Assembly (NCBI GenBank): GCA_030686995.1
Contig: CM060708.1
Span: 104,137,350-104,201,349, forward strand
Length of the DNA: 64,000 nt
Reading direction: 5' to 3'
Source: Artemisia argyi
Lineage: Eukaryota > Streptophyta > Magnoliopsida > Asterales > Asteraceae
Of this stretch, positions 35,886-46,923 are shown in pieces. The position numbers were made by a program, and so were the translations under genes. A model generated the notes under the pieces. It searched no databases. It was not told the origin of the DNA and saw only the letters and a list, made by a program, of their open reading frames with translations. Every line of letters starts with the position of its first letter. The stretch's first letter is position 1.

Positions 35886-37949
35886 TTAGCTCGTTTGATC
35901 AAGACATATTATGGGTATGTCTAGATCAAAATAAAAGTTATCATACTCCGGTGGATATATGATATGAGTGAGTTCACCGGAGAACTCCTCAAAGGTGAAT
36001 GATTCGTATTCGGGATTGATTTGAGTGAGTTCATTGGGGAACTCCTCAAAAGTAAATGATTCATAAACGGGAAGAGAATTATAAGAATGAGAAGTGGTGA
36101 TACCACTTATCTTCTCTTCCGTTTGATCAAAATGGAACGTTTGCAATTCCGGAATAGAATCATTGATCAAAACCTCACTATCCTTGACGGGGATAGGAGA
36201 TGAAATAGGCTTTTCATTAAAAGCCTCGATTCTAGAAATGAGAAGATTAGCATTTAATAACGTAAGACAAAGAGCTTCGTCTTGGATTATTTCTTCGTCA
36301 TTCTCTTCTTCTGAGTTGACAAGCTCAGAAGGTAATTCCCCCACATAACTTATGTCTCCACAAGATAAAAAATAGTTCTCATCAGAATCAGAGAACATCT
36401 CAATATGATCATTTGGAAAGACAAAAGGAGGAGGGATATCACACACATGCTCAAGAATTCCCTGTGACTCACTTGGGATTGAGACAAGGTCCTCAACACT
36501 AGACTTTAAAAATTCGTCCGATTCCTTTTCAGGAACAGTGTCAAGATGCTCGTCCCCCATGCTCAGAGAGTGAGTGGGAACCTCGGGTGTGATAACAGCA
36601 GACTCAGGGAGGTGAGAAGGACTAGCATACATGGATTTTATAATTTCCATTTGTTCTGCTGCTAGTAATTCTCCCATACTCTTTTCTCCCTGTATATCCA
36701 TGGAAGGAGTCTCAACTGATGAACTTGATGAGGTATCATCACTTTCATCATCCTCATCGAGAAGAGCAGCATTTTGAAATTTGGTACGTGTTATAGCTGC
36801 TTGTTCTAAGACTAGTAATTCTTCCATGCTTCTTTTGTCTCTAGTAGCATGTTCTTCCGCAAGTAATTCCGCGATAGATTTATCACGAGAATATTGAGTG
36901 AGTGGAGACTGTGGGGGTGTGGATGTGTCAAAACCGGATGTATTAGAACTAGAACAATGTTCAGGTTTATAATACGGTTGACATTGGAAATTATCATGAG
37001 GACCCCCACAATGTACACAAGAAAAACTTGGTGCATTGTGAAACGACATATTAGCTAACTCCTCCTTAATGTTTTTAAGTTTCTTAAGAACCTCTAGACA
37101 AAGGTCTTGCTGAGTTTCATGAGGAGTTGCTTGGTTCATTTGGTACTGTGGAGGTGGGTCTTGAAACGAATAATCGTAATTGTTACAAGGAAATGGATTC
37201 CTTGTTTGACAATCAGAGCTAAAGTGTGGACCTCCACAGTACTCACAACAGTAAAACTGTTGAGTCTGGCTTGGTGTATTTTGATACGAAGCATCATTGA
37301 GATTTGGATAATATGATTCTTGCTCGTATGAATGTGATGGGTAGTTTGAAAAATTTGAGGAGTCGTTGAACGAGTTTTGATTAGGATCATAAGCAAATGA
37401 ATTACTTGATCCACAAAACAAACAACTCCCGTCTCGAATATCATTACCACATTGTTCACATGTACACCAACGACATGGAAAACCGAAAAGCAGCTCACCA
37501 CAACCGACACAAGGAACAAAATCTGGAGGTGGGACAAGTGGTGTGCTCTGAGAGCTAGGAATTTCCACCACTTTCGTTATGGTCTCGGGTTTTTGTTTTT
37601 GATAAATGTGAAGATTAGGCAAATCGTTCTTTTCAGTAACTGCCCTAAGCTCTGCACGTTTGCTTGACAAACTTTTAACCGTAAACCGTGAAAGGTTAGG
37701 ATCAATTGTGAGCTTAGATTCTTGGACAACCGTAGGTTGGACGTATTTAGCACTTTCATTGTCAGAGGAAAGTACCGGGTCCTTTGTCACCCTGGTTTCT
37801 CGTTCCATTTCCCTCACCGGAGAGGGAATATGAATCGATGGTCCATCATAATCAACACGACATCTCGATATTTTTGACAAGGCAATAAGTTTTTCGATGT
37901 TGCTCTCATAGGCCCTTTGTTTAAAGAAATCGTCATTTAGAGATGTCAT
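35886..37949 (-). CDS. H Cys-rich zinc-knuckle protein, 687 aa
   Basis: Open from 37958; I prefer the ATG at 37949 (MTSLNDD), which aligns with the MASL start of the A homologue. Features: a divergent N-terminus (to about residue 80); a Cys ribbon (147-179: VGCG, CRWCTCEQC, CLFC); knuckles CEYCGGPHFSSDC (235-247) and CVHCGGPHDNFQC (311-323), with three residues before His as in Athila-type knuckles; three (K/R)S-x-x-ELL-x-x-E repeats near 357, 373 and 423; a long acidic C-terminal half ending in two YESFTFEEF repeats and a related EYDNFYFD. There is no capsid, protease or RT. Similar proteins are, as I recall, common in Asteraceae annotations. A role in RNA binding or trans-packaging is inference. 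The intact frame of this length suggests selection or recent activity. Confidence 0.85.
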   Translation of the reverse strand: MTSLNDDFFKQRAYESNIEKLIALSKISRCRVDYDGPSIHIPSPVREMERETRVTKDPVLSSDNESAKYVQPTVVQESKLTIDPNLSRFTVKSLSSKRAELRAVTEKNDLPNLHIYQKQKPETITKVVEIPSSQSTPLVPPPDFVPCVGCGELLFGFPCRWCTCEQCGNDIRDGSCLFCGSSNSFAYDPNQNSFNDSSNFSNYPSHSYEQESYYPNLNDASYQNTPSQTQQFYCCEYCGGPHFSSDCQTRNPFPCNNYDYSFQDPPPQYQMNQATPHETQQDLCLEVLKKLKNIKEELANMSFHNAPSFSCVHCGGPHDNFQCQPYYKPEHCSSSNTSGFDTSTPPQSPLTQYSRDKSIAELLAEEHATRDKRSMEELLVLEQAAITRTKFQNAALLDEDDESDDTSSSSSVETPSMDIQGEKSMGELLAAEQMEIIKSMYASPSHLPESAVITPEVPTHSLSMGDEHLDTVPEKESDEFLKSSVEDLVSIPSESQGILEHVCDIPPPFVFPNDHIEMFSDSDENYFLSCGDISYVGELPSELVNSEEENDEEIIQDEALCLTLLNANLLISRIEAFNEKPISSPIPVKDSEVLINDSIPELQTFHFDQTEEKISGITTSHSYNSLPVYESFTFEEFPNELTQINPEYESFTFEEFSGELTHIIYPPEYDNFYFDLDIPIICLDQTS

Positions 37950-38222
37950 TAGAATCAATTATGGGATAAGTGGAAGAAGGTAGAATCAAAAGGATAGAGG
38001 GTAAAGGGATGAATATTTTTGGTATTTTGAATATTTTTATAGTACTAATAAGAAGGAAAATATTTTTGGTTTTTTGTGTTCGTTGAAAACTGATTTTAAA
38101 ATGTTTTCGGGAACTGTTTTTGTTTTCATATGATAATAGTATGAACAAGGATGGATAAATATACAATGAGCGTGTATTCAGGTTCACTAATACGCAAAAT
38201 CGTTTAGAATAAGCGCACAACC

Positions 38223-38240
38223 TCCCCGGCAGCGGCGCCA
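38223..38240 (-). other. Primer binding site of H
   Basis: Minus strand TGGCGCCGCTGCCGGGGA, identical to that of A, 5 nt from the LTR. Confidence 0.92.
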
Positions 38241-38245
38241 AATTT

Positions 38246-41200
38246 TGATTCGCCTCAAACGGTCAACTTTTATTAGTCAGCCACTTGTGAATGGACAACC
38301 GTAAAAGTCAAACATCTAAGGCAAATGCTTCCGTGGAATACAGTGTTTCCCCGGGTCGTAATGTCTCAACGAGGTGTGCGATGTTTTATTAAAAACGAAT
38401 CTGTGATCGAGTGAATGTGAACAGGAAAGGTATAAAGTGTGTGTGTGTGATTACACTAGGGTTTTATAAAAAGTAAAATGACTTAATTAAGCTAATGGAA
38501 TGATTATGTGAAAGCTAGATATCTAAAACGTTTTAAAAGTACACCAAATTAAAATCAGACGCGACTGCGTACTGAGAAAAAGGTGAGTTTTAAGAAAAAT
38601 AAACTACAGGGGTTAAAATTGAAAATTCTATAAACTTAAACTTAAAATAAAATTAAATTGAAAAGAAAACTTTTTTTTTATTATTTTATTATTTATTATT
38701 AATTATTTAATTAAAAACTATTTAACTATTTAATTAAAACTAATTTAATTTAAACTAAAAATGATAAACACTACAAATTAAACTAAAAATTTATAAAAAT
38801 AATTTCTAAAACTTAAAATGAACTTGAAGAAAGTATAAAAATTAAAAATAACTATTTTTGTCTTTTTATGTATTTTCTATTAATTAAAAACTAATTATAT
38901 TAATTAAACTAATTAAACTATTTTAAATTACAAATAATACTAAATTAACTTGGAAAATTATGAAAAAATTTATAAAACTATTTTATAACATTTAAAAGCT
39001 AGGAAAAATATAAAAACTAGGTATTACCATATAAAAATTAATTATGCTATTTATTACTTAATTATTGATTAATTATTAATAAAACTATTATTAATTATAA
39101 TTAATACTAAAAGACAAAATAAAAATCTGAGAAAATTATTAAAAATACTTTAATATAAGAGGAAATTAATAAAAATATAAAAACACAACTTACTTAATAA
39201 AAATCTAAAAATGAAAATTAAAATTAAATTAAATTAAATAGAGACTATCACTTATTTTTATGTTGTCTTTTCTGGAATTTTCTTTTAAAAATATATATTA
39301 TAATTAAAAATTACAAACTTTAATAAAAACAACTTTTTTATAAGCTAATAATAAGCACTGTGGGGGCTTATTACCTCCACAGTTGACTATGGTTGACCAA
39401 AGAAGTAATTAAGCTAAAACTGACTTGTGTGGGACCCACTATGGTAAAATCAGGTTCCAATAAGTTGAGTAAACAAGTATAAGCTAGAAAAAGCACAAAG
39501 TGTTCACTGAATAAGTCAATAAGCCACAATAAGCAATTTCCAAAACCAATTTGAACACAGAATGGGGACAAACAAAAGGGTCAAATTTAGGTGGGGTCCA
39601 CTGAGTCGTAGGTCAAACTAAAGGTCAACTTTGGAAGCCTACTAGGAGGGGGGTTCAAAGGTCCAAGTTTGGAAGTGTGGGGCCACTGTGGTGGTCACAA
39701 ATCACCACCAAAGTGGTGGTTATGGGTTGGTTATTTGCTGCACAGGGGAGGTTTTCTCCCTGCAATTGAGTTTAGCCAGGTGTGGGGTCCACTACAAAAA
39801 TCACAAAAATGAAACAAGAGTGGGATCTCACAGATGAGGTGGGAGACTTTACAGCCAAGAAGTTTCAGAACCTAAAACCTACTACACAAATCTACAAAAA
39901 TCCCACAAGTTTGGAGAAAATCTAGAATGGCACAATTTGACTTTTTGAGTTTAAACCCCTAAGTTGACTAATATGAAATTCTACCTTAATTTAATAACTA
40001 ATTATGTTAAGATAAGCTGTAATTACATGATTTTAAGCTAAATTACCAAGTAATGAGCCTATATGATGAAAATGAACTACCAAATCCTAACCGATTACTA
40101 GTAAGGTTATTTTAAAACTGATTTTGACTTTTTTTACTAATAGTACCTGGTTTTTGTGGTTTGTATGGCCTAATATAACCTAAGGTAACATGTTACAAGC
40201 AGATACAACAACAATAAACACCCTAAGCATATACTAAACAGCAAATCCAAACACCCCTTTAAATGGCAGATTTAAATGAAATATGACTAAGATGTAACCA
40301 AAGCACAATCTACTGATTCATATTCATCTAATAAGCAATTAATAAGCTAAATGAACACAGAATACCAACTGCAAATACTTGTATACTACAATAATAAAAA
40401 TCAAAATAGAAGCTTACAATTGAATTTTCACTGAGAACATGGAGCCAAGGACTGTGAACCACCTAACAACCTTCCACAAGGTTTCTAATACCAAAATAAT
40501 CCAGAATGCACCTTGCTCAGTCCTCTTCTTCTTCAAACATTATTTTATTATTTTTTTCTTATTTATTTGATATTTTTCTTATTTTTTTCTTTTTTGAACT
40601 GAACAGCAAAGTAAGGTTTTCCAAAGCTTATTTAAGCTTTGTCAGAGCTTATATGAGCTTATGAATTAACTTAACAACAACTAACAACAACAGTTGAGCT
40701 TTTTGTGATTTTTGAAATAAATAAAAATTGCATAATCTGAGATACACAATGAAACTTGAAATTGATGATTACAAAAGTTTAAATTACATTAATATAACAA
40801 AATACAAGCTTTTTATTTCAAAGATTACAACTAGATTGGATTCTATATTAACTACGATTAAACTACTCCTACAATACACTAATAAATCTTCCATACTGCT
40901 TCTCTTTTCTTTATAGAAGACTTTTAGGGTTCCTTGGGTTTTTCTGACACTATCCCATCAAATCCCAACTGTTGATATGCTCTGATCAATCCACACCGTT
41001 TAAATATGCTTTTCGCGCCAAAAAAGTCATGGGCAGCTGTGGTTGCGTGGAGAGGGTGTTAAGGGCATTAAATGGTGTTTGGGAGCATGTGTGAGGTGGA
41101 GGGTTAGCGTGGAGAGGTGGGGGGTTGAGGTGGAGGTGAATCAGTGGGTAATGGAGTGGTATTGGTGTTCTGTGTGGTGTGGGAGGGAAAGGTAGGGGAA

Positions 41201-41997
41201 GGGTGGTTTTGACTTGGGTTGACCCGGTTTTAATATAAACGGGGTGGGCTGGATTTTATAAATTGGGCCTTGGTGGATCATATAACAAAAAGGGTGGGTT
41301 GGGTAATGTATTAGTTTGGATTGGTTTTTGATTTTTATTATAGGGTCCGGTTGGTTTTTAAGCTAGGAAACCACAAGGACCAATTATGTAATTAGTCGAA
41401 AGTTAAAGGGTTGTTGTGGCATTTTTCCAAATTTAGTTATAGGGACCACTTATGCCATACTTAAATTCCCCAAGGACCAAAGATGCAATTTTCCACTTTT
41501 CTAAACTCCAGGGACCTTATTGTAATTTTCTGATAATTGAAGGGCCAAACCTATAAATATCTAAATGTTAACACAAAGGACCAAATATGTCATTAAGGAA
41601 TAGTACAAGGGTTATATTTGATAAATTTTCCATTTTAGATAACCCAGGGACTGATCTTGACACTTTTCCAAACTTGAGGGACCAAAGTTGTAAATTTATG
41701 ATTTTTAACTTCAAAGGACTTTTCTTAACAACTTATGAATCCCAAGGACCTTTTATGATATTTGAACAAGTTTTGAGTGACCAGGGACTAGTTTTGCCAA
41801 TTTATGAAACTTGAGGGACTGAAACTGCCAATTATGCAAACTTTGTACGTTTTTCATCTGGTTTTGCATATTTTGCATTTGAAACATATAAAACACACCT
41901 TTAAGATATTTTAAGTATTTTGATGCATATTTGAGTGTTTTTGTATGTTTTGGCAGCTCAGATTGGTATAAAATGATGAGTATTTAGACACTCATCC
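38246..41997 (-). repeat. 5' LTR of H
   Basis: 3752 bp, pairing with 30974-34719. A GT microsatellite near 38436 is longer than in the other LTR. The G-quadruplex motif is at 41181-41203. Confidence 0.95.
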
Positions 41998-42002
41998 GTA
42001 CT

Positions 42003-43319
42003 TAATATGAAAATATACGTGCAGGACGATAAATTGGAGAAAAATATAAGAAACGCACGAAAATGATGACTTTACGGACATAAAAGGAAAAAAGACATAG
42101 TTTGGACTAAAACACGCCGCTTATATGGATAAAGAGTACCGCTTACGGGTGTTCTTAGTAAACTATATATACACGAGTCAAACATGAAAAGCGCCGATTA
42201 TATATTATAAAAGCGCCGGTTACGCGAAACAAAGCTCGCCGGTTTTACACCAAATGCTCGGCGTACTTCACATGACAATTATATCTTCTATATTAAGAAG
42301 CTACTTTAATGATGAGTCCGATCATTTGCTTGCATTAACTGATCAAGGCCAAGTTAGGGTTCCATTTACACTATAAATAGAGGCACAATTTCGTGACTCT
42401 AAGATACACAACAACAAAGTACAATACTTGATCATAAGGAGAAGTTTAGTAGTTGTTTAACACCAAAACCACTAGCTAAAGCCAGAGAAATACTTGGAGC
42501 AAGCAGTTGGAACGTGAACAGACTTGGAAAACTCGGTATAATGATAACATTACTTGTTTACTTAGTTTACTTTCGTATGAATATGGAGTAGTACTCTTAT
42601 GTTTGTTAGCGGCATCTTTGCCATGATTTGAACCGTTTATTTATTATGACTATTGAATCTATCTTTTACATATTTAATATATTATGGTTTAGACTCCTAT
42701 CATATGTCTTGATTGGTCATTATAATTATTTACAGGTCGTAATATGAAATTATCGATTATATTATGAATCGTCTGTCTATAACGAGTCATTGCTATACTT
42801 GTGAGAATTGGATAGTAAAGCATATGATAACCTCAACCATAACATGTTTAAGACCTGGCCTCATGTCTAGCGACTTGATTAGGAGAAATGCTTACTTGAT
42901 ACTTCATGCTTGGACCATACTTTATGCACTTTATGTATCTAGGATCATAGGCCGAAAGGAGATTCTTTTACATGAAGGAGATATATTAGTTTACATGATC
43001 ACCAGTCATGCTTTGGTTTTATGCTTTGTCCAAGTATTGTTTATGATACATATGCTCATTCATCTTATGTGCTCTGCCTTTAACAAACATATTTTTAATA
43101 TCAATTGGGAAAACATTTCAAAAATCTTAAATCCAACAAAAATGGTTTTAGTGATAAGTGACAATCATTGGAATCTAATTTTGTTACCTTTAGCTAACTA
43201 TAAGAACAATCACCTCTCTTGGGACAACCTGATCTTACCTCAAACCATTACTATAAAACGGGGTTATACTTTACCTATGTGTTTTATGAATTAAGGAAAT
43301 GGTAAAATTAGTCTTATAA
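42003..43319 (+). repeat. G arm 1 (main part)
   Basis: GC motif pairs (CCGCTTA at 42117 and 42139; GCGCCG at 42191 and 42213) precede TATAAATAG at 42372. The ORF at 42764-43294 has a counterpart in arm 2 but no known domain. Confidence 0.8.
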
Positions 43320-43587
43320 ACAAAGAAAACAAGCATAGAAGGTATATGCCGATATAGGCTCGAATTCCTCACATTTATAGTGGTAATGGTCATGAAATGT
43401 GCAAATAATGTCATCAATCCCGATTCAGACTTCTTACAATTGTCTCGGATACGTTTTCTTTAAAAAAAATTTAGTTATTTCCAATTTTATTTTACCCCCG
43501 TAATCGCGTATATTACCCCTGTAATTTTACCATTTCCTTAATTCATAAAAATTTGATAAAACTTTGATGTGTTTCGAAAGCTTTAAA

Positions 43588-44988
43588 TTTATAAGACTAA
43601 TTTTACCATTTCCATAATTCATAAAACACATGGGTAAATTATAACCCCCGTTTATAGTAAAGGTTTGAGGTAAGACCAGGTCGTCCCAAGAGAGGTGATT
43701 GTTCTTATAGTTAGCTAAAGGTAACAAAATTAGATTTCAATGCTTGTCACTTATCACTTAAACCGTTTTGGTTGGATTTAAGATTTTTGAAATGTTTTCC
43801 CAATTTATATTAAAAATATGTTTGTTAAAGGCAGAGCACATAAGATGAATGAGCATATGTATCATAGACAATACTTGGACAAAGCATAAAAGCAAAGCGT
43901 GACTGGTGATCATGTAAACTAGTATATCTCCTTCATGTAAAAGAATCTCCTTTCGGCCTATGATCCTAGATACATAAAGTGCATAAAGTATGGTCCAAGC
44001 ATAAAGTATCAAGTATGTATTTCTCCTAACCAAGTCGCTAGACATGAGGCCAGGTCTTAAACATGTTATGGTTGAGGTTATCATATGCTTTACTATCCAA
44101 TTCTCACAAGTATAGTAATGACTCGCTATAGACAGACGATTCCTAATATAATCAAGATAATTGCATCTTTCAACCTGTAAACAATTATAATGACCAATCA
44201 AGACATATGATAGGAGTCTAAACCATAATATATCAAATACATAAGAGATAGATTCAATAGTCATAATACATAAACGGTTCAAATCATGGCAAAGATGCCT
44301 CTAACAAACATAAGAGTACTACTCCATATTCATACGAAAGTAAACTAAGTAAACAAGTCATGTTATCATTATACCAAGTTTTCCAAGTGTGTTCACGTTC
44401 CAAACGCTTGCTCCAAGTATTTCTCCGGCTTTAGCTAGTGGTTTTGGTGTTAAACCACTACTAAACTTCTCCTTATGATCAAGTATTGTACTTTGTTGTG
44501 GTGTGTTTTAGAGTCACGAATTGTGCCTCTATTTATAGTGTAAATGGAACCTTAACTCGGCCCCGATTAGTTAATGCAAGTAAATGATCGGACTCATCAT
44601 TGAAGTAGCTTATTAATGTAGAAGATATAACTATCATGTGAAGTACGCCGAGCATTTGGTGTAAAACCGGCGAGCTTTGTTTCGCGTAACCGGCTCTTTT
44701 ATAATATATAATCGGCGCTCTTCATGTTTGAATCGTGTATATATAGTTGACTAAGAACACCCGTAAGCGGCGCTCTTTATCCATTAGCGTGTTTTAGTCC
44801 AAACTATGTCTTTTTCTTTTTATGTCCGTAAAGTCATCTTTTTCGTGCGTTTCTTGTACTATTCTCCAATTTATCGTCCTGCACATATATTTTCATATTA
44901 AGTACCAAAAGTCCTAATAACATGGCTATTTATCATATATTTCACATTATACTCGGGGAAAAAAATATGTATAATACGAGACTCATCA
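43588..44988 (-). repeat. G arm 2 (inverted)
   Basis: Reverse complement of arm 1, including TATAAATAG (44529-44537) and the GC motifs at 44667, 44690 and 44712 (steps 23 and 22). One arm-1 motif is lost by a small deletion near 44780. The spacer 43320-43587 has no gene but includes a partial repeat of the arm end (TTTTACCATTTCC). Confidence 0.8.
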
Positions 44989-46016
44989 GTAGTCCGTATG
45001 TTTTTCTCTTTTCTTTTTTTATTTTTTTTAATTTTTTTTTTTGACTTTTTTTTTTTTTTTTTTCATACACTCTTGCCCTACCATCCAAAATAATACATCA
45101 TCAAAGGGGCCTTGGTTCTCCCCTAACACTTGAACTTTTACATACTTTACATGTAACTATTCTAATGACTCGAATTAAGATAATTGAAACATTTGGAGTA
45201 CATTAAAAACATTTTGCACATATGGGGGTAATAATTGATGTTCTTCCCCATTACTCCACAACATTAGTACTTTACCTATGAGTCCCAATCGTCCCAAAAC
45301 AATATGTACAAGATATGACTCGACTTAGCAACCATGTAATCAATTAAACAATTAACTAAGGGTTTAAACAAATGTTGTAACAATAATGCACTAAAGATGA
45401 GTGCATACAAGGAAGGCTAAGGCGATTTGGGTGTACATTTGAGGGTAGATTGTAAACAAATTCTATCTTTAAGTAAAATGCTTAAAGTTTGAAATGAAAA
45501 AGATAGGCTCTGAGGGGTGTACTATGGGTATCGGGTACTAAAAATAAGTACATCGCAAAGGTGTGGGAGAATTACTTGACCAATGAAGTCAATGTAATTA
45601 CAAAAAGAAACAGGCTTAAAAACATGGGTTATCTTAATACCTCGTATCATGTAGTAAATCTAACTACACGAATGTAGTCTTACGTGTGGTCTCGGAATGA
45701 ATCACTAACGCAAGTTCTAGAATCTAAGTACTACCGGTACACTCATAAGCACTAAGGATTTTCCTAACAAATCTGGGGGCGAACCTCACATATTTGGGGT
45801 GGAAATTTTTTTTGAGTGGTACAGTTTTTGTGCTAGTCATATAACTCCTATCGATGAGACGCTTATTAAGACTAAAGTTTCACTCCTATATGTTGCAAAA
45901 AAATTTAAATTTGGCGCTAAAATTACCCTAACAAATATTTCTCTCAGTTTTATTACACATCTACTATTAAACAATAAAAAATAGTGCCATTGTATTCTCT
46001 AAGGTATCTTCATTTA

Positions 46017-46061
46017 CCCCCCCCCCCCTAACACTTAAGCCGAACATTGTCCCCAATGTTC
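46017..46061 (-). other. B internal hairpin plus 12-nt G tract
   Basis: Minus strand GAACATTG and CAATGTTC flank GGGA, followed by TTAAGTGTTA and G12 (C12 on plus, 46017-46028). Orthologous to 24325-24366 in E. Confidence 0.75.
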
Positions 46062-46399
46062 AATTAAAAGATGTAAAAGTAAAAAAAAAATGAAAGAATG
46101 AAACAAATACTCCTCTGATTCGTTCGGTGTGGATGAGGCGATAACATGGTTAAATCCTCCACCAAGAGAATGTAACAACTTCAAGATTACCTGTTAAACC
46201 TGAGAAAACAAACAAGAAAACCTAGCATAAAATCGGCGGTAAAATCTACATAAAATAAAATCCTAAAAAGCAAATAAAGATATAATGCTTGTGGAATGAA
46301 TGGTTGCAGATTCCTGGAGTTTATAAGTTAAAGATTTAACAGAACTTTACAATTCCGGCAGAAAAACAAAACTTGCAAAATTTTCAGAAAATTTGTACC

Positions 46400-46433
46400 T
46401 GACATCGTCAGGTTTTAATTTCTGACGCCGTCA
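46400..46433 (-). promoter_or_regulatory. B internal TGACNNCGTCA pair
   Basis: TGACATCGTCA at 46400 and TGACGCCGTCA at 46423, 23 bp apart, equivalent to 23939/23961 in E. Confidence 0.55.
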
Positions 46434-46679
46434 GAATTGATCTGACAGAAATTTTATGTTTAGTTTCCAGAAAATTTCTAGAAAAACCTATGCCTTAATT
46501 CCTGGAATTCCTGCAAAATATTATTATGACTCGATACAAGCATTTGACTCAAACAAGTACTAATATGTGTGTTTATATCTCATTGTTATCATTTGTGTTC
46601 AAATCGTTCTTTGAAAACAAATTTGGATTTCCCTTGCATTTATCTTTTGCAAAATACCTTTATATGAAATTAAGACGAA

Positions 46680-46733
<54 letters not shown>

Positions 46734-46858
46734 ATTTTTACAATTTTACTTGAAACATGATCAATAAGCAATGAATATAAAACAAACATATGGAAGAAAA
46801 TAAAATAAATAAACAAACAAGCAAACAAATAAAAGCTTGGGTTGCCTCCCAAGAAGCG

Positions 46859-46890
<32 letters not shown>

Positions 46891-46923
46891 GTGTCTTGTA
46901 GCTAGACTCAAAGTCATGCCCTA

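Larger units (their letters stand above)
30974..41997 (-). mobile_element. Element H: complete non-autonomous Athila-like element (11.0 kb)
   Basis: LTRs 30974-34719 and 38246-41997 are nearly identical; flanks GTACT (30969-30973) and GTACT (41998-42002) match. The right LTR ends CC instead of CA. The interior is only 3.5 kb: primer site, one long ORF (35886-37949), then a non-coding 3' part with repeats and three hairpin-purine modules. No RT, integrase or Gag capsid domain is present, so mobilisation must use proteins made elsewhere. Confidence 0.95.
30887..44988. mobile_element. Element G: palindromic element of two inverted LTR-like arms, interrupted by H
   Basis: Starts TGATGAGTCTCGTA and ends TACGAGACTCATCA, flanked by perfect GTAGT duplications (30882-30886 and 44989-44993). 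Without H it is about 3.07 kb: arm 1 = 30887-30973 plus 42003-43319, spacer about 43320-43587, arm 2 = about 43588-44988 inverted. Arms are about 1.4 kb and roughly 90% alike by eye. Each has TATAAATAG (42372 plus; 44529-44537 minus), so transcription would converge on the spacer. Arm order (TGATGAG start, GC-rich motif pairs, TATA, CTCTTGGGACAACCT-like region) resembles a Tat/Athila-type LTR. Matching ORFs of 174-176 codons in the arms show no known domain. Confidence 0.85.
44989..46923 (-). other. B interior 3' of gag, non-coding
   Basis: Collinear with E in reverse. Contains poly-A/T runs (46682-46731, 50 nt; 46861-46887), the hairpin-purine unit and the TGACNNCGTCA pair. No gene seen. Confidence 0.75.

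Noticed and set aside
42764..44282. Two similar ORFs (176 and 174 codons) in opposite orientation as a gene pair
   Set aside because: They are the same sequence read from the two arms of the palindrome; no known domain, low-complexity hydrophobic and His-rich content typical of LTR sequence.
46682..46731. Poly-A tail marking a LINE or processed gene
   Set aside because: Lies inside B at a site where E has the same flanks without the run, so it is slippage; no retroposon body or duplication.
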